Shown: positions 1 to 9,573, counted from the first letter of the stretch. The stretch is 64,000 nt of DNA from Saprospiraceae bacterium (GCA_016714785.1 JADKCC010000025.1:62001-126000), one strand, 5' to 3'. The notes: generated from the letters alone by a model not told the origin. Numbers and translations are program-made.

Positions 1-1822
1 ATATTTTAAAATCGGTCATCAAGATGCAATAAGACTGATCAGCACCTCGCCCTACACGTCCTCGGAGCTGATGTAGCTGAGATAGACCAAATCGTTCGGT
101 ATTTTCTATAATCATCACACTGGCATTGGGAACATTTACACCGACTTCTATGACGGTAGTAGCGACCATGATTTGTGTCGTTTTATTGATAAATCGTTGC
201 ATTTCCCAATCTTTGTCTTTGGCTTTCATCCTTCCATGCACCACACTTATTTGGAAATCTGGTGGCGGAAAATACTGTAAGAGTCGCTCATATCCATCTT
301 GTAGGTTTTGCAGATCAAGTGTTTCTGACTCTTCTATCAATGGATAAACGATATAAATCTGCCGACCTTTGGCAATCTCACTATGCATGAATTGTAATAA
401 CTGTGGTCTAGATGCTTCATATTTATGTATGGTTTGAATTTCTTTACGTCCTGGTGGTAACTCATCTATCACCGATACATCCAGATCACCATAGATCGTC
501 ATAGCCAATGTTCTTGGTATCGGTGTGGCTGTCATCACTAATATATGTGGTGCCAAAGCACTGTTTTTTTTCCATAAACTGGCACGTTGTGCTACACCAA
601 ATCGATGTTGTTCGTCAACTATCGCCAGACCTAGTTGCTGGAACTCTACGGTTGGTTCTATCAGAGCGTGAGTTCCTACTATAATGTGTATCTCACCACA
701 TTTTAAACCTTGAAGTATTACTTCTCTTTTTTTACCTTTGACGCTACCTGAGAGAAACGCTACATTGATGGACATATCACCAAGCAAGGAAGTGATATTG
801 ACATAATGTTGTTGGGCCAATATCTCAGTAGGTGCCATGATACAACTCTGGAACCCATTGTCTATAGCAATCAACATACATAATAGTGCAACGATTGTTT
901 TTCCACTACCTACATCACCTTGTAGCAGACGATTCATTTGGGTATTGAGTCCCATATCCGTTCTGATCTCTTTGATGACCTTTTTTTGTGCATTGGTCAG
1001 TTCAAAAGGCAGTCTTGTTTTGAAAAATGTATTGAAATATTCACCTATGATCGTAAATGGAGCACTTTTGTACTTATACTTACGCATTATTTTACTTTGC
1101 AATAACCGTATTTGTACATAAAAAAACTCTTCAAACTTTATCCTGTTGGTAGCCAATGATTTCTGTTCTTCATTTTCTGGAAAGTGTATCCATCGAATGG
1201 CATTGTATCTACTGCAAACCCTCAATTTTTCGATCACATAATGAGGCAATGTTTCTGGTAGATCAACATCTGAAATGGATCCTAGCAAAGATTTTATGAT
1301 TTTCCGTCTGGCTTTACTGTCCAATCCTTTGCCATCCATTTTTTCAGTACTTGAGTAAACAGGATCATAAGTTTGGGACAGAGCAGTTGCAGCATCACTC
1401 AACAATTCCATTTCAGGATGTGCCATTGTCTTTTTGCCACTAAAAATGGTGACTCTACCATAGATGATGTATTCTTGTCCAACTTGCAGTACCTTATCCA
1501 GCCAAGTAGCGCCTTGAAACCATACCAACTCCAAAAAACCTGACCCATCCTTAAACATTCCCTGGATTCTGGAACGATTGTTTTTCCCTTTTATTTTTTC
1601 TATGGAGACCAAGGTACCTTTGAGCTGAATATTATCTCCATCAGTTTTAATATCTTTGATCAAGTGGAAAGTAGTACGATCTATATATCTAAATGGGTAG
1701 GTAAAGAGAAGATCCTGAACCGAGTGTATGTTCAGTTCTTTGCGAAAGGTTTCTCCTTTGGCAGGACCTATGCCTTTGACATAATCTATAGGTGTATCGA
1801 GTATGGAATGTGGTGTGGACAA
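1..1822 (-). CDS. recG: ATP-dependent DNA helicase RecG (3' end outside window)
   Basis: RecG is the branch-migrating helicase that remodels stalled forks and Holliday junctions. The minus-strand frame is open from the window edge. It shows an N-terminal wedge start (LDTPIDYVKGIGPAK), Walker A GDVGSGKT near 900-925, a DEQHRFG box, a TATPIPRTLAM motif, and the late motif LRGRVGRGADQSYCILMT close to position 1. About 607 residues are visible and roughly 90 should lie outside. The start is uncertain. The pre-insertion frame has a stop just upstream, so a TTG at 1822 is the most likely native start. An IS copy now adds an in-frame ATG at 1933 that would give a 37-residue extension. The family assignment is secure. 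Confidence 0.95.
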   Translation of the reverse strand, partial: MSTPHSILDTPIDYVKGIGPAKGETFRKELNIHSVQDLLFTYPFRYIDRTTFHLIKDIKTDGDNIQLKGTLVSIEKIKGKNNRSRIQGMFKDGSGFLELVWFQGATWLDKVLQVGQEYIIYGRVTIFSGKKTMAHPEMELLSDAATALSQTYDPVYSSTEKMDGKGLDSKARRKIIKSLLGSISDVDLPETLPHYVIEKLRVCSRYNAIRWIHFPENEEQKSLATNRIKFEEFFYVQIRLLQSKIMRKYKYKSAPFTIIGEYFNTFFKTRLPFELTNAQKKVIKEIRTDMGLNTQMNRLLQGDVGSGKTIVALLCMLIAIDNGFQSCIMAPTEILAQQHYVNITSLLGDMSINVAFLSGSVKGKKREVILQGLKCGEIHIIVGTHALIEPTVEFQQLGLAIVDEQHRFGVAQRASLWKKNSALAPHILVMTATPIPRTLAMTIYGDLDVSVIDELPPGRKEIQTIHKYEASRPQLLQFMHSEIAKGRQIYIVYPLIEESETLDLQNLQDGYERLLQYFPPPDFQISVVHGRMKAKDKDWEMQRFINKTTQIMVATTVIEVGVNVPNASVMIIENTERFGLSQLHQLRGRVGRGADQSYCILMTDFKI

Positions 1823-1905
1823 ATTTTGATAAGAAATTATAGATTGGCAAAAGTAGGAAAAAAATGGTTGTTTTTTTATAGTAATAAAATCAAATTGATA
1901 TTTCA

Positions 1906-1928
1906 AATATGAGTCCACTCTGAAAAGT
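1906..1928. repeat. Left IS end: 5-bp target duplication plus inverted repeat
   Basis: AATAT at 1906-1910 is followed by the 18-bp left inverted repeat at 1911-1928. The outermost IS bases, read on the minus strand, include an ATG (1933) in frame with recG. Confidence 0.85.
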
Positions 1929-3718
1929 GGCATTTTTTAAATTTATTATAAAATAGCACTTTTGGGCCTACGGGTTAAAGAAGTTAGGTCTTGGACCACA
2001 CTTTCTAATATTTGGTGCGCTATATGGAATAATATAGCTGTTTTAATGAAATTTAGGGCAATATTTGGCATGTTTTGCCCATTTTCTATCACAAAATTTG
2101 CGATTCGGACAAAATTCACCCATAAACATCTCATATTGGCCCACATTTGATGCTTAGGTAGCCCACGATACCTACTCTTTGCATCGGGATAGTGATACCC
2201 TAATTGGAAGATGGTGGCCTCAACATTGTTTCTATACTGTAACTCATCTTTTGGTCTTTCACCTATTTCTTTTCTTAACTGATAAGTGTCTATTTCTTTT
2301 TGTGTGATGTACTTGTATCCTTTGTCTGTCTTTATTCGCCATTTTTCAGTTTTATCTTTGCTGATTATTTTGGTACTTTGTACATCCTGACCTGTTTGTG
2401 TATCTCTTACTTGTAATGTTTGTGTTTGTTCGTTCATTTCTAGTTCGTACCTTCCTTTGGCTCCTTGTATGGCTTGTAGGCATAAGTCTATTTCGTTGAT
2501 TTTACAGTAGTCTTGATTTTCAGGACTATGGTAGGCACCGTCTGCGTGTACTACTTCTATTTTGTCTGTGACTATTATTTGTGTCGATTCGATATCTGTC
2601 TTTAGAAAATCTGTGTCTGCTGTACTTACCACTTTTACATTGGCATTTGTTATGAGATTGAGATTATCATCATCGCATGTCTCTGTTATATTCACACTAT
2701 ATCCTTTTACTTCTTGCTTCTTTTGTCCACCATGACCGCCTTTGCTACGGTAGGTGCAATCTGTATCGAAGGGTGATTGGACAGACTGTGGCGATATGGT
2801 TTCTTTGTCCCTAGCGACTATTATTTTATCATCGTTCATCTCATACTGTTCGTTGAATACTCTTTGTAATATTTGGTAACTCTCTGTTTTGGAGCATTCA
2901 CTTATCGCTAATACTTGTGATATCAGGGTTCCTAATTCCTTCAATTTCTGCTGCACTTCTTGGCTTGTATGGGTGTAAACTACTTTGTCACCTTCCATTT
3001 TTAGTGCTTCTTCAAGCTTACCTTTTAACGTAGCTTCTATTACTATTTCTGCATTTAATTCCTTGTAGTGTATCTCTAGTGTTTTGTGTATCAACGAATA
3101 ACGACTCATCCAAGCGATATTACTGCCTAATAGTTTGCTATCCATTCGTATCCGCTTGCCACTTACGCCAAATTCAATGCATTGTTCCTTCGTTATATCA
3201 GCAAATACTTCTTCAAATATATTTTTTCCTTTGGTTTTGTCATACGCTGCTACCTTGTGTCTTAACAAATAATAAGTTGATTCTGTAGGTAGGGTATCGC
3301 TCAAATTTAATAATCCTAAGGCACTACGATATAAAAGATTGTATCTACAGTCTTCAAATATTTTCTCATCGCTCAACCCAAATGCTTCCTTTAAAACCAT
3401 CATGCCTATCAATACTCTTATTGGTGCATTGGGCCGGCCTTGACTTTCGCTAAACAATGGGTTGAATAATTCTTCATCAATGCGATTGACCACTTCTTTG
3501 CGAAATAGATTATGCCATCCATTAGGATTTTCATAACCACTTTGAGCCTTCCCGCTAAAAAGCGACACGGGGCTTGAAAACATATCTAACTGGTGTTCCT
3601 TTGATGATTTCTTTAACATCCTGATGATCGTTATTTTGATATCACAAATTTATAATACATATCCCTTTTTTAATATATATTTACACTTTATTTATTAAAT
3701 ACTTTTCGGAGGGGACTC
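1911..3718 (-). mobile_element. IS1182-family insertion sequence, complete
   Basis: The 1,808-bp element has imperfect 18-bp terminal inverted repeats: GAGTCCACTCTGAAAAGT at 1911-1928 and, on the other strand, GAGTCCCCTCCGAAAAGT ending at 3701-3718 (16 of 18 identical). It is flanked by a 5-bp direct repeat AATAT (1906-1910 and 3719-3723), taken as the target duplication. It carries one transposase gene reading minus. Intact ends and an intact gene suggest a recent, possibly still mobile copy. The family call comes from the transposase architecture and element size; no database comparison was made. Confidence 0.9.
1946..3619 (-). CDS. IS1182-family DDE transposase
   Basis: This 557-residue protein catalyses cut-and-paste movement of the surrounding element. 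The N-terminal third is a DUF772-type region (residues about 25-120, including GRPNAPIRVLIGMMVLKEAF). The RNase H-like catalytic core follows. Candidate acidic residues are Asp160 (IRMDSKLL), Asp360 (VVHADGAYHS) and Glu467 (RNNVEATIFQLGYH), in the order and spacing expected for this family. The reading frame is intact and fills the element between its inverted repeats, so nothing suggests inactivation. Confidence 0.9.
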   Translation of the reverse strand: MLKKSSKEHQLDMFSSPVSLFSGKAQSGYENPNGWHNLFRKEVVNRIDEELFNPLFSESQGRPNAPIRVLIGMMVLKEAFGLSDEKIFEDCRYNLLYRSALGLLNLSDTLPTESTYYLLRHKVAAYDKTKGKNIFEEVFADITKEQCIEFGVSGKRIRMDSKLLGSNIAWMSRYSLIHKTLEIHYKELNAEIVIEATLKGKLEEALKMEGDKVVYTHTSQEVQQKLKELGTLISQVLAISECSKTESYQILQRVFNEQYEMNDDKIIVARDKETISPQSVQSPFDTDCTYRSKGGHGGQKKQEVKGYSVNITETCDDDNLNLITNANVKVVSTADTDFLKTDIESTQIIVTDKIEVVHADGAYHSPENQDYCKINEIDLCLQAIQGAKGRYELEMNEQTQTLQVRDTQTGQDVQSTKIISKDKTEKWRIKTDKGYKYITQKEIDTYQLRKEIGERPKDELQYRNNVEATIFQLGYHYPDAKSRYRGLPKHQMWANMRCLWVNFVRIANFVIENGQNMPNIALNFIKTAILFHIAHQILESVVQDLTSLTRRPKSAIL

Positions 3719-3723
3719 AATAT
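3701..3723. repeat. Right IS end: inverted repeat plus 5-bp target duplication
   Basis: The inverted repeat spans 3701-3718 and is followed by AATAT at 3719-3723, matching the left flank. Two mismatches separate it from the left inverted repeat. Confidence 0.85.
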
Positions 3724-4069
3724 TAAATCTAATGTAACAAATTTAGGTTTAGTTTATGGGTACTCTTACAATCCAAATTCAAGAACCACTTTTCAACTTG
3801 GAGCTAAAGCCATCCTTGGTTTTTCTTCGATATCAGATATGGGGTATGCGCTGCAGATGCCTGCATCAATCGACTATTTTATCAGCAATAGAGCAAGGAT
3901 TTCTGCAAATATGGTTATGATCTATAATGATAACTCAGAGTCAACAGTGGTTTTACGTTCACCAATATATGATAACTACTTTATTGGCAATAGTGGAGAC
4001 TTGAGATTGGCTTCAGGAGAATATTCGTGGTTATATGCCAGTGTCTCTTTCAATTATGCATTTTTCTAA
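3719..4069 (+). pseudogene. C-terminal remnant of an outer-membrane beta-barrel protein
   Basis: The frame is open from the IS border and reads beta-strand-like sequence (NLGLVYGYSYNPNSRTTF, then LASGEYSWLYASVSFNYAFF). It ends with the aromatic C-terminal residue typical of outer-membrane barrels. No start codon or signal peptide is present. If the IS and one target copy are removed, the frame runs only about 40 bp further before a stop, so the 5' part was already missing before the insertion. It is best read as a leftover 3' fragment of a porin or OprD/TorF-type barrel gene; the specific family is not identifiable. Confidence 0.6.
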
Positions 4070-4196
4070 AGAGCAACACAAGACAGTAATGATGCCAAGA
4101 GAGATGGACATCAACTTTTTTTAAAAATTAGGAAGCCAAAAGAAGTCATGTGCCTGATTGTCTGACGTTTTATTTTCTAAATATATAAAAAAGTGC

Positions 4197-4204
4197 TATT
4201 TTTG
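4197..4204 (+). promoter_or_regulatory. Bacteroidota -7 box (TATTTTTG)
   Basis: TATTTTTG matches the TAnnTTTG consensus of the Bacteroidota primary sigma factor. A start of transcription a few bases downstream would fall after the ATG at 4193 but before the ATG at 4238, supporting the latter as the start of the PPIase gene. No clear -33 TTG is visible. Confidence 0.5.
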
Positions 4205-4237
4205 CGTTTTATTAATTTTAAGAAATTATTTTTAATT

Positions 4238-6178
4238 ATGTTGAACAGATTTGTTTTTATTTTAGCAATTTGTGGCTGGGCAGTGAGCGTGGTGAGTCAA
4301 GTTCAGGACCAAGTGTTGATGAGAGTCGGGAATAGCGATATCAAGGTTTCGGAGTTCAAATATATCTACGAAAAGAATAATGGCACTGGTGCTGACTATA
4401 GCCAAAAAAGCCTGAACGAATATTTAGATCTTTACACAAAATTTAAATTGAAGGTTGAGAAAGCCAAGCAATTAAAATTGGATACTATAAGTGCTTTAGT
4501 ATCAGAACTTGATGGGTATCGCAAGCAATTAGCAAGTTCATATTTGATAGATAAAGAAGTAACAGATTTTTTGCTTCAAGAATTATACGGTAGGACGAAA
4601 GAAGACGTAGAGTTTAGCCATATCTTCATACCAGTACCTGAGACAGCTACTAAGGCTCAAAGGGAAGAAGCAAAGTCAAAATTAAGAGAAGTAAAATCAA
4701 AACTAGTAGCAGGGGCATCATTTGAGTCTGCCGCTAAGGAGTATTCTCAAGACAAGACTACAGCAGACAAAGGTGGTAATATGGGATACTTTACAGCCAA
4801 GTTACCTTCGGGATTTTATGAATTAGAATCTGCGCTTTACAATACACCGAAAGGACAGGTATCAGATATTGTTACATCGCGCATAGGTTATCATTTGGTA
4901 AAAGTGACAAATAAACGTCCGTCAAGAGGTACTTTGGAAGTAGCACATATTTTAGTAGCTTCAGAAAAGGCAAAACTTGCAGATAGCATTTACCAAGCCT
5001 TAAAGACTGGAGCTGATTTTGATAAGTTGGCATTGAGCTATTCCATAGATAAGACAACCATGAAAAATGGTGGTAAATTACCTCCTTTTGGCATCAATAC
5101 TTATGATCGAGTATTTGAAGATGCAGCTTTTGCTTTGCAGGCAAATGGAGATATTTCAGTGCCATTCATGACAAAGTCTGGATGGCATATTGTAAAGAGA
5201 ATCAATAAGTTGGCACCTGATAGTTACGATATATTTGTGCGTAAAATGAAGTCTCAGATCAATAAAGATCAACGTTTTGATGCTGCCAAATTAAAATTGA
5301 TTGATGATATAAAGAAGGCAGCGGGATTTAAGGAAGACAAAAATGAACTTTCTAGATTTGTGACTGGACTGAATGATGAATTTTATTCTTACAAATGGGC
5401 TCCAGAAGCTAATATCAGTAACAAAATGCTTTTTTCTTTAGGTGGAGATAAAATATTTACTGTACTTGATTTTGCCACCTATTGTAAGAAAAATACAAAA
5501 ACAAGACTCAAATATGATAAGTCAAAACCTGTAACTGAAACGGTTGAAGAATTATATTTGGAATATGTGAATGAAACTGCGATGGCTTATGAAGAGCAGT
5601 CTTTAGAAGCCAAGTACCCTGATTTTCGTTCATTGATGCGTGAGTATGAAGAAGGTATTTTGCTATTTGAGGCAACAAAAATTAATGTTTGGGATAAAGC
5701 CAATCAAGATACAATTGGTTTGAAAGCTTTTTTTGAAACTGCAAAATCAAATTACAATTGGCAGGAGAAAGCAAAAGTTGGATCTTATAAAATTACCAAT
5801 GTAGATAAGAAAATGGTTGATAAAATTTACCAGTTTGCTTTAAAAAATGATTGGGCAAAGTTGGATAAAAAGTTCAATAAAAAGAAAACTATTGTAGAAT
5901 ATACTGAAACAGAGATAGAAAAAGATAGCAAAGAAGCTGTAGGATTTGAATGGAAGATAGGGACAGTTTCGCCACTATCGACAGATGTAAAAAGTAATGT
6001 ATTCTCATTTAAAAAGCTTAATACAATCACACCATCTAAACCTAAAAGTCTATCTGAAGCTAGAGGATATGTGGTGGCAGATTATCAGGATTTTTTAGAA
6101 AAAGAATGGATGCAAACTTTAAAGCGAGAATTTGATGTTAAAATTTTTCAGGAAGTATTGTCATCATTAAAGAAGTAA
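4238..6178 (+). CDS. Periplasmic peptidyl-prolyl isomerase with two parvulin domains
   Basis: This is a secreted folding catalyst of the PpiC/SurA type, likely assisting outer-membrane and secreted proteins in the periplasm. From ATG 4238 the protein is 646 residues with a signal peptide (MLNRFVFILAICGWAVSVVSQ). A SurA-like helical segment precedes two rotamase domains, roughly residues 105-215 (VEFSHIFIPVP to GYHLVKVTNKR) and 220-325 (LEVAHILVAS to GWHIVKRINK). The C-terminal 300 residues are unassigned. An ATG at 4193 is possible but lies at the likely -10 region. It is the first of three consecutive chaperone-like genes with short gaps (6 bp to the next). Confidence 0.85.
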   Translation: MLNRFVFILAICGWAVSVVSQVQDQVLMRVGNSDIKVSEFKYIYEKNNGTGADYSQKSLNEYLDLYTKFKLKVEKAKQLKLDTISALVSELDGYRKQLASSYLIDKEVTDFLLQELYGRTKEDVEFSHIFIPVPETATKAQREEAKSKLREVKSKLVAGASFESAAKEYSQDKTTADKGGNMGYFTAKLPSGFYELESALYNTPKGQVSDIVTSRIGYHLVKVTNKRPSRGTLEVAHILVASEKAKLADSIYQALKTGADFDKLALSYSIDKTTMKNGGKLPPFGINTYDRVFEDAAFALQANGDISVPFMTKSGWHIVKRINKLAPDSYDIFVRKMKSQINKDQRFDAAKLKLIDDIKKAAGFKEDKNELSRFVTGLNDEFYSYKWAPEANISNKMLFSLGGDKIFTVLDFATYCKKNTKTRLKYDKSKPVTETVEELYLEYVNETAMAYEEQSLEAKYPDFRSLMREYEEGILLFEATKINVWDKANQDTIGLKAFFETAKSNYNWQEKAKVGSYKITNVDKKMVDKIYQFALKNDWAKLDKKFNKKKTIVEYTETEIEKDSKEAVGFEWKIGTVSPLSTDVKSNVFSFKKLNTITPSKPKSLSEARGYVVADYQDFLEKEWMQTLKREFDVKIFQEVLSSLKK

Positions 6179-6184
6179 GATAAT

Positions 6185-7039
6185 TTGGGATATTGTAAGA
6201 TTTTATCTTTAGTGGCTTTTGTTTTGCTCTTTTTTGGATGCAAAGATGGTTTTTATTTTAACAAAGATGCCAAAGATCCTGTAGTAGCAAGGGTAGGAGA
6301 GCGAAATTTATTTAAGTCGCAATTGGAAAATTTGGTGCACAGTGGAACATCACCTGCTGACAGTGCGGCCATAGTAGATGGTTACATCCAAAACTGGATA
6401 AGAGAGCATCTAATGATTTCAGAAGCTGAGAAAAATGTAGCAGCTGACATCAACCTTAATAAATTGGTGGATGATTATAGGTCTTCATTATTGGTTTATA
6501 ATTATGAAAAGATGCTCATTGAGACTAAGCTAGATACGATTGTGACATTGGATGAAAAAAAGAGTTTTTATGAACGCAATAATAACCAATACGTCCTTTC
6601 ACACCCTATATTTAAATGTATAGTGGCTAAAATTCCAACAAAGTCTGCAGATATTGGTAATATTAAAAAGGCATTGGATAAATCTGATCTTACAGAAGCA
6701 CTATACCTTATAAAGGAGAGAGCAGTCTATCATCACATAGATACAGCAGCATATCTAACCATAGAAGATTTAAGCTCATTGATACCTACTAATATGGTTG
6801 AGCCTAATAAAATTGTAAGCGGCAAAATTTATCAACAAAAGAGTAAAGATTATGAATATTTTGTTAAAATACTCAAATATTACGACGAAAACAAAATCCC
6901 ACCGTTTGATTATATTGAAATTAAGATTGTTAAGACTATACTTAGTGAACGCAAAATACAGTTGTTGAAAAAGTATAGACAAGATTTGTATGATAACGGA
7001 ATCACCAATAAAAATTTTGAAATTTTTAAACCTGAATAA
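6185..7039 (+). CDS. SurA-like lipoprotein without a rotamase domain
   Basis: A 284-residue lipoprotein using a TTG start; the leader ends in a lipobox (LLFFGC, Cys19), so it should be membrane anchored. The region after the anchor (VVARVGERNLFKSQLENLV) resembles the SurA N-terminal chaperone segment found in parvulin proteins, but no parvulin domain follows. It sits between two parvulin genes, 6 bp after the first and 6 bp before the second. It is therefore probably a non-catalytic chaperone partner. No ATG lies in frame near the signal peptide. Confidence 0.75.
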   Translation: MGYCKILSLVAFVLLFFGCKDGFYFNKDAKDPVVARVGERNLFKSQLENLVHSGTSPADSAAIVDGYIQNWIREHLMISEAEKNVAADINLNKLVDDYRSSLLVYNYEKMLIETKLDTIVTLDEKKSFYERNNNQYVLSHPIFKCIVAKIPTKSADIGNIKKALDKSDLTEALYLIKERAVYHHIDTAAYLTIEDLSSLIPTNMVEPNKIVSGKIYQQKSKDYEYFVKILKYYDENKIPPFDYIEIKIVKTILSERKIQLLKKYRQDLYDNGITNKNFEIFKPE

Positions 7040-7045
7040 CAAATA

Positions 7046-8398
7046 ATGATAGATATATTGAAAAATAGCATTTTTATAGTGCTTATGTGTTTTTCTACGT
7101 ACACTGCAAAAGCCCAACTGATAGACAAGGTAGTGGCAAAAGTAGGCAGTGAACATATCCTTTTATCCGAAATTGAAGATGAATTTTCTTATGCTAAATC
7201 TAAAGATCCCAACATTAGTGATGATGTAAAATGTGTAATGTTGGACAATATGATTGCACAAAAACTTGTGATTTATCATGCTAAGGTAGATAGTGTCGAG
7301 ATTACGGATGCAGAAGTAGAACAACAGTTAGATTATCGTTTTGAGTCAGTATTGAGACAGATGAATGGCGATGAAGCATTTTTTGAAGAGTATTATGGTG
7401 CATCAATCTCTGAAATGAAGGAACGATATAGAGATGACCAACGCCATAAAATATTGGCTGAAAAAATGCAATACAAGTTGATTTCAGAAGTTGAAATCAC
7501 ACCGAGAGAGGTTCAAAGTTTTTTCAATGGTGTACCGTCAGACTCTTTGCCTTATTTTAAGTCAGAGATGGAAATTTCAGAATTAATAATTGTGCCGCAA
7601 GTGAATGAATACGAGCGAGTTAAAGCTTTGAATAAGATCACAGAATTAAGACAAAAGATTGTTTCCGGAGCCGCAACTTTTGAAGATATTGCTAGCAAAA
7701 ATTCACAAGATCCAGGTTCAGGATTACGTGGTGGTGACTTGGGATATGCGAAAAGAGGTGTATATGTACCAGAATTTGAAGCTACAGTTTTCTCAATGGC
7801 TAAAGATGAAATTTCTGAAATAATAGAGACTGAATTTGGATTTCATATTATCCAATTGATGGAAAGAAGGGGCAATTCTGTGAGAGCACGACATGTACTC
7901 ATTAAACCTGAAATAACGCAGTCGGATTTGGATATTGCTAAAAACCGTTTGGACTCTTTGCGTACTGTCATTCTTTCTGATAGTATGAGTTTTGAAGCAG
8001 CTGTAAAAAAGCATTCACTCAAAAGTATGCCTTCGTATGCCAATGGAGGTAGGGTCAAAAACCAAAATTCTAATAATACATTTTTTGCTGCGGATGATTT
8101 GGATCCGGATACTTATTTCGCTATTTTTGACTTAAAGCCAAAAGATATTTCCAAACCACTATTGATCACTATGCCAGATGGTCAGAAAGCATATAGATTA
8201 ATTCAGCTTAATAGTATCTCAAAGCCTCATAAAGCCAACATGAAGGAAGATTTTGATAAAATTTCTAACTTCGCAAAGGAAAGTAAGAAAAACGAATATT
8301 TTCTGAAGTGGCTTAAGAAAAAAAGAGAAGAGACTTACATATATTTAGATCCTATGTTTAAGGATTGTAAAATGGGCGAAAGTAAGGAGACTCCGTAA
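7046..8398 (+). CDS. surA: SurA-type periplasmic chaperone/peptidyl-prolyl isomerase
   Basis: SurA escorts unfolded beta-barrel proteins to the outer membrane. The protein has 450 residues, with a signal peptide ending about AKAQ (residue 23) and the N-terminal chaperone domain VVAKVGSEHILLSEIEDEF. Two parvulin segments follow, around 175-275 (EISELIIVP to GFHIIQLMERR) and 280-390 (RARHVLIKP onward). The length matches SurA. It closes a tight three-gene operon. The symbol is by domain order and role; Bacteroidota carry several paralogues. Confidence 0.8.
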   Translation: MIDILKNSIFIVLMCFSTYTAKAQLIDKVVAKVGSEHILLSEIEDEFSYAKSKDPNISDDVKCVMLDNMIAQKLVIYHAKVDSVEITDAEVEQQLDYRFESVLRQMNGDEAFFEEYYGASISEMKERYRDDQRHKILAEKMQYKLISEVEITPREVQSFFNGVPSDSLPYFKSEMEISELIIVPQVNEYERVKALNKITELRQKIVSGAATFEDIASKNSQDPGSGLRGGDLGYAKRGVYVPEFEATVFSMAKDEISEIIETEFGFHIIQLMERRGNSVRARHVLIKPEITQSDLDIAKNRLDSLRTVILSDSMSFEAAVKKHSLKSMPSYANGGRVKNQNSNNTFFAADDLDPDTYFAIFDLKPKDISKPLLITMPDGQKAYRLIQLNSISKPHKANMKEDFDKISNFAKESKKNEYFLKWLKKKREETYIYLDPMFKDCKMGESKETP

Positions 8399-8407
8399 AG
8401 AAAGAAG

Positions 8408-8481
8408 TGGAGAATACCGGGCTCGAACCGGTGACCTCTACGCTGCCAGCGTAGCGCTCTAGCCAACTGAGCTAATTCCCC
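8408..8481 (-). tRNA. tRNA-Ala (anticodon GGC)
   Basis: The minus strand reads GGGGAATTAGCTCAGTTGGC and so on. It has a 7-bp acceptor stem (one G-U), an anticodon arm CTACG-CTGGCAG-CGTAG giving GGC, and a T-loop GGTTCGAGCCC. The length is 74 nt and the CCA tail is not encoded. It decodes GCC/GCU alanine codons. It stands alone, 10 bp from the stop of the convergent surA gene. Confidence 0.95.
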
Positions 8482-8544
8482 ATTATTGAGTGATAAGGCA
8501 CGCAAATGTAAAAACAAATTTTATTTTTTATAGACTTTTTAGGA

Positions 8545-8552
8545 TAATTTTG
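8545..8552 (+). promoter_or_regulatory. Bacteroidota -7 box (TAATTTTG) upstream of holA
   Basis: TAATTTTG matches TAnnTTTG and lies 22 bp before the holA ATG. The upstream -33 position lacks a clear TTG. Confidence 0.4.
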
Positions 8553-8574
8553 ATTTAATATTTACAAATTAATA

Positions 8575-9573
8575 ATGACTTTTGATCAGATAGTTAAGGA
8601 TATCCATGGCACAAGGTACACTCCTGTGTATTTTTTGCATGGAGACGAACCATATTATATTGACAAAATTTCTGACCTTATAGAAAATACAGTGCTCAAT
8701 GAAGGTGAAAAATCCTTTAACCAAGTAGTGATGTATGGCAAAGATGCAGATTTCAAAATAGTAGTAGATGAAGCACGTCAATTTCCGATGATGTCATCTT
8801 ACAGAGTTATTATCATCAAAGAAGCGCAAGATATGAAGACTTTGACGGAATTAACAACTTATCTTGAAAAACCATCTTCGACATCTATTCTAGTTTTGTG
8901 CTATAAATACAAGAAACTAGATAAACGTACTAAGTTTGCCAAATTATTGGATGATAAAGCTACAGTATTTGAAGCCAAAAAGCTCTATGATAATCAAGTA
9001 GCTGCATGGGTTAAGGATTATATTAAAACTATAGGTTATAGTGCAGATCCAGGTGTGCCAGAAATATTAGGGGAGTATTTGGGTGCAGACTTGACAAAGA
9101 TAAGTAATGAATTAGACAAACTCTCTCTCAATATTTCAAAATTAAAACCTATTTCAATAGCAGACATCAAAGAGCAAATAGGTATTAGCAAAGATTTTGA
9201 CGTTTTTGAGCTTAACAAAGTAATTGGGGAGCGTAATTTTACAAAGGCAGCCATGATTCTTAGATATTTTGCATCAAATCCTTCTGCCAATCCTGCAATA
9301 GTTACCATCAGTAGTTTATTTGGGTATTTTAATAAAGTTTATATCGTAAAATATAATGCTTCTGCCAATGATCAAGAGTTGGCAAAACTAACAGGTGTCA
9401 ATCCATTTTTCCTGAAGGAATATAAGCTAGCTGCAAAAAATTATTCTTTCCAGCAGTTGTATAAGTTTTTTCAGGTCTTGAAAATAAGTGATCAACAGGC
9501 CAAAGGGGTAGGTTCACGACGATCAGATGATGGAGCTATTCTAAAAAATATACTCATCGCTTGCATGTCTTAA
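8575..9573 (+). CDS. holA: DNA polymerase III subunit delta
   Basis: HolA is the clamp-loader subunit that opens the beta sliding clamp. The 332-residue protein starts with the family signature for substrate binding (TPVYFLHGDEPYYIDKISDL) and keeps the three-domain layout. That layout is an AAA+-like domain lacking an intact P-loop (residues about 15-140), a helical lid (about 140-210, including LGADLTKISNELDKLSL) and a C-terminal oligomerisation domain. It is monocistronic, downstream of and divergent from tRNA-Ala. Confidence 0.93.
   Translation: MTFDQIVKDIHGTRYTPVYFLHGDEPYYIDKISDLIENTVLNEGEKSFNQVVMYGKDADFKIVVDEARQFPMMSSYRVIIIKEAQDMKTLTELTTYLEKPSSTSILVLCYKYKKLDKRTKFAKLLDDKATVFEAKKLYDNQVAAWVKDYIKTIGYSADPGVPEILGEYLGADLTKISNELDKLSLNISKLKPISIADIKEQIGISKDFDVFELNKVIGERNFTKAAMILRYFASNPSANPAIVTISSLFGYFNKVYIVKYNASANDQELAKLTGVNPFFLKEYKLAAKNYSFQQLYKFFQVLKISDQQAKGVGSRRSDDGAILKNILIACMS

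Noticed and set aside
1664..1912. 82-residue plus-strand protein
   Set aside because: Antisense shadow of the recG 5' region.
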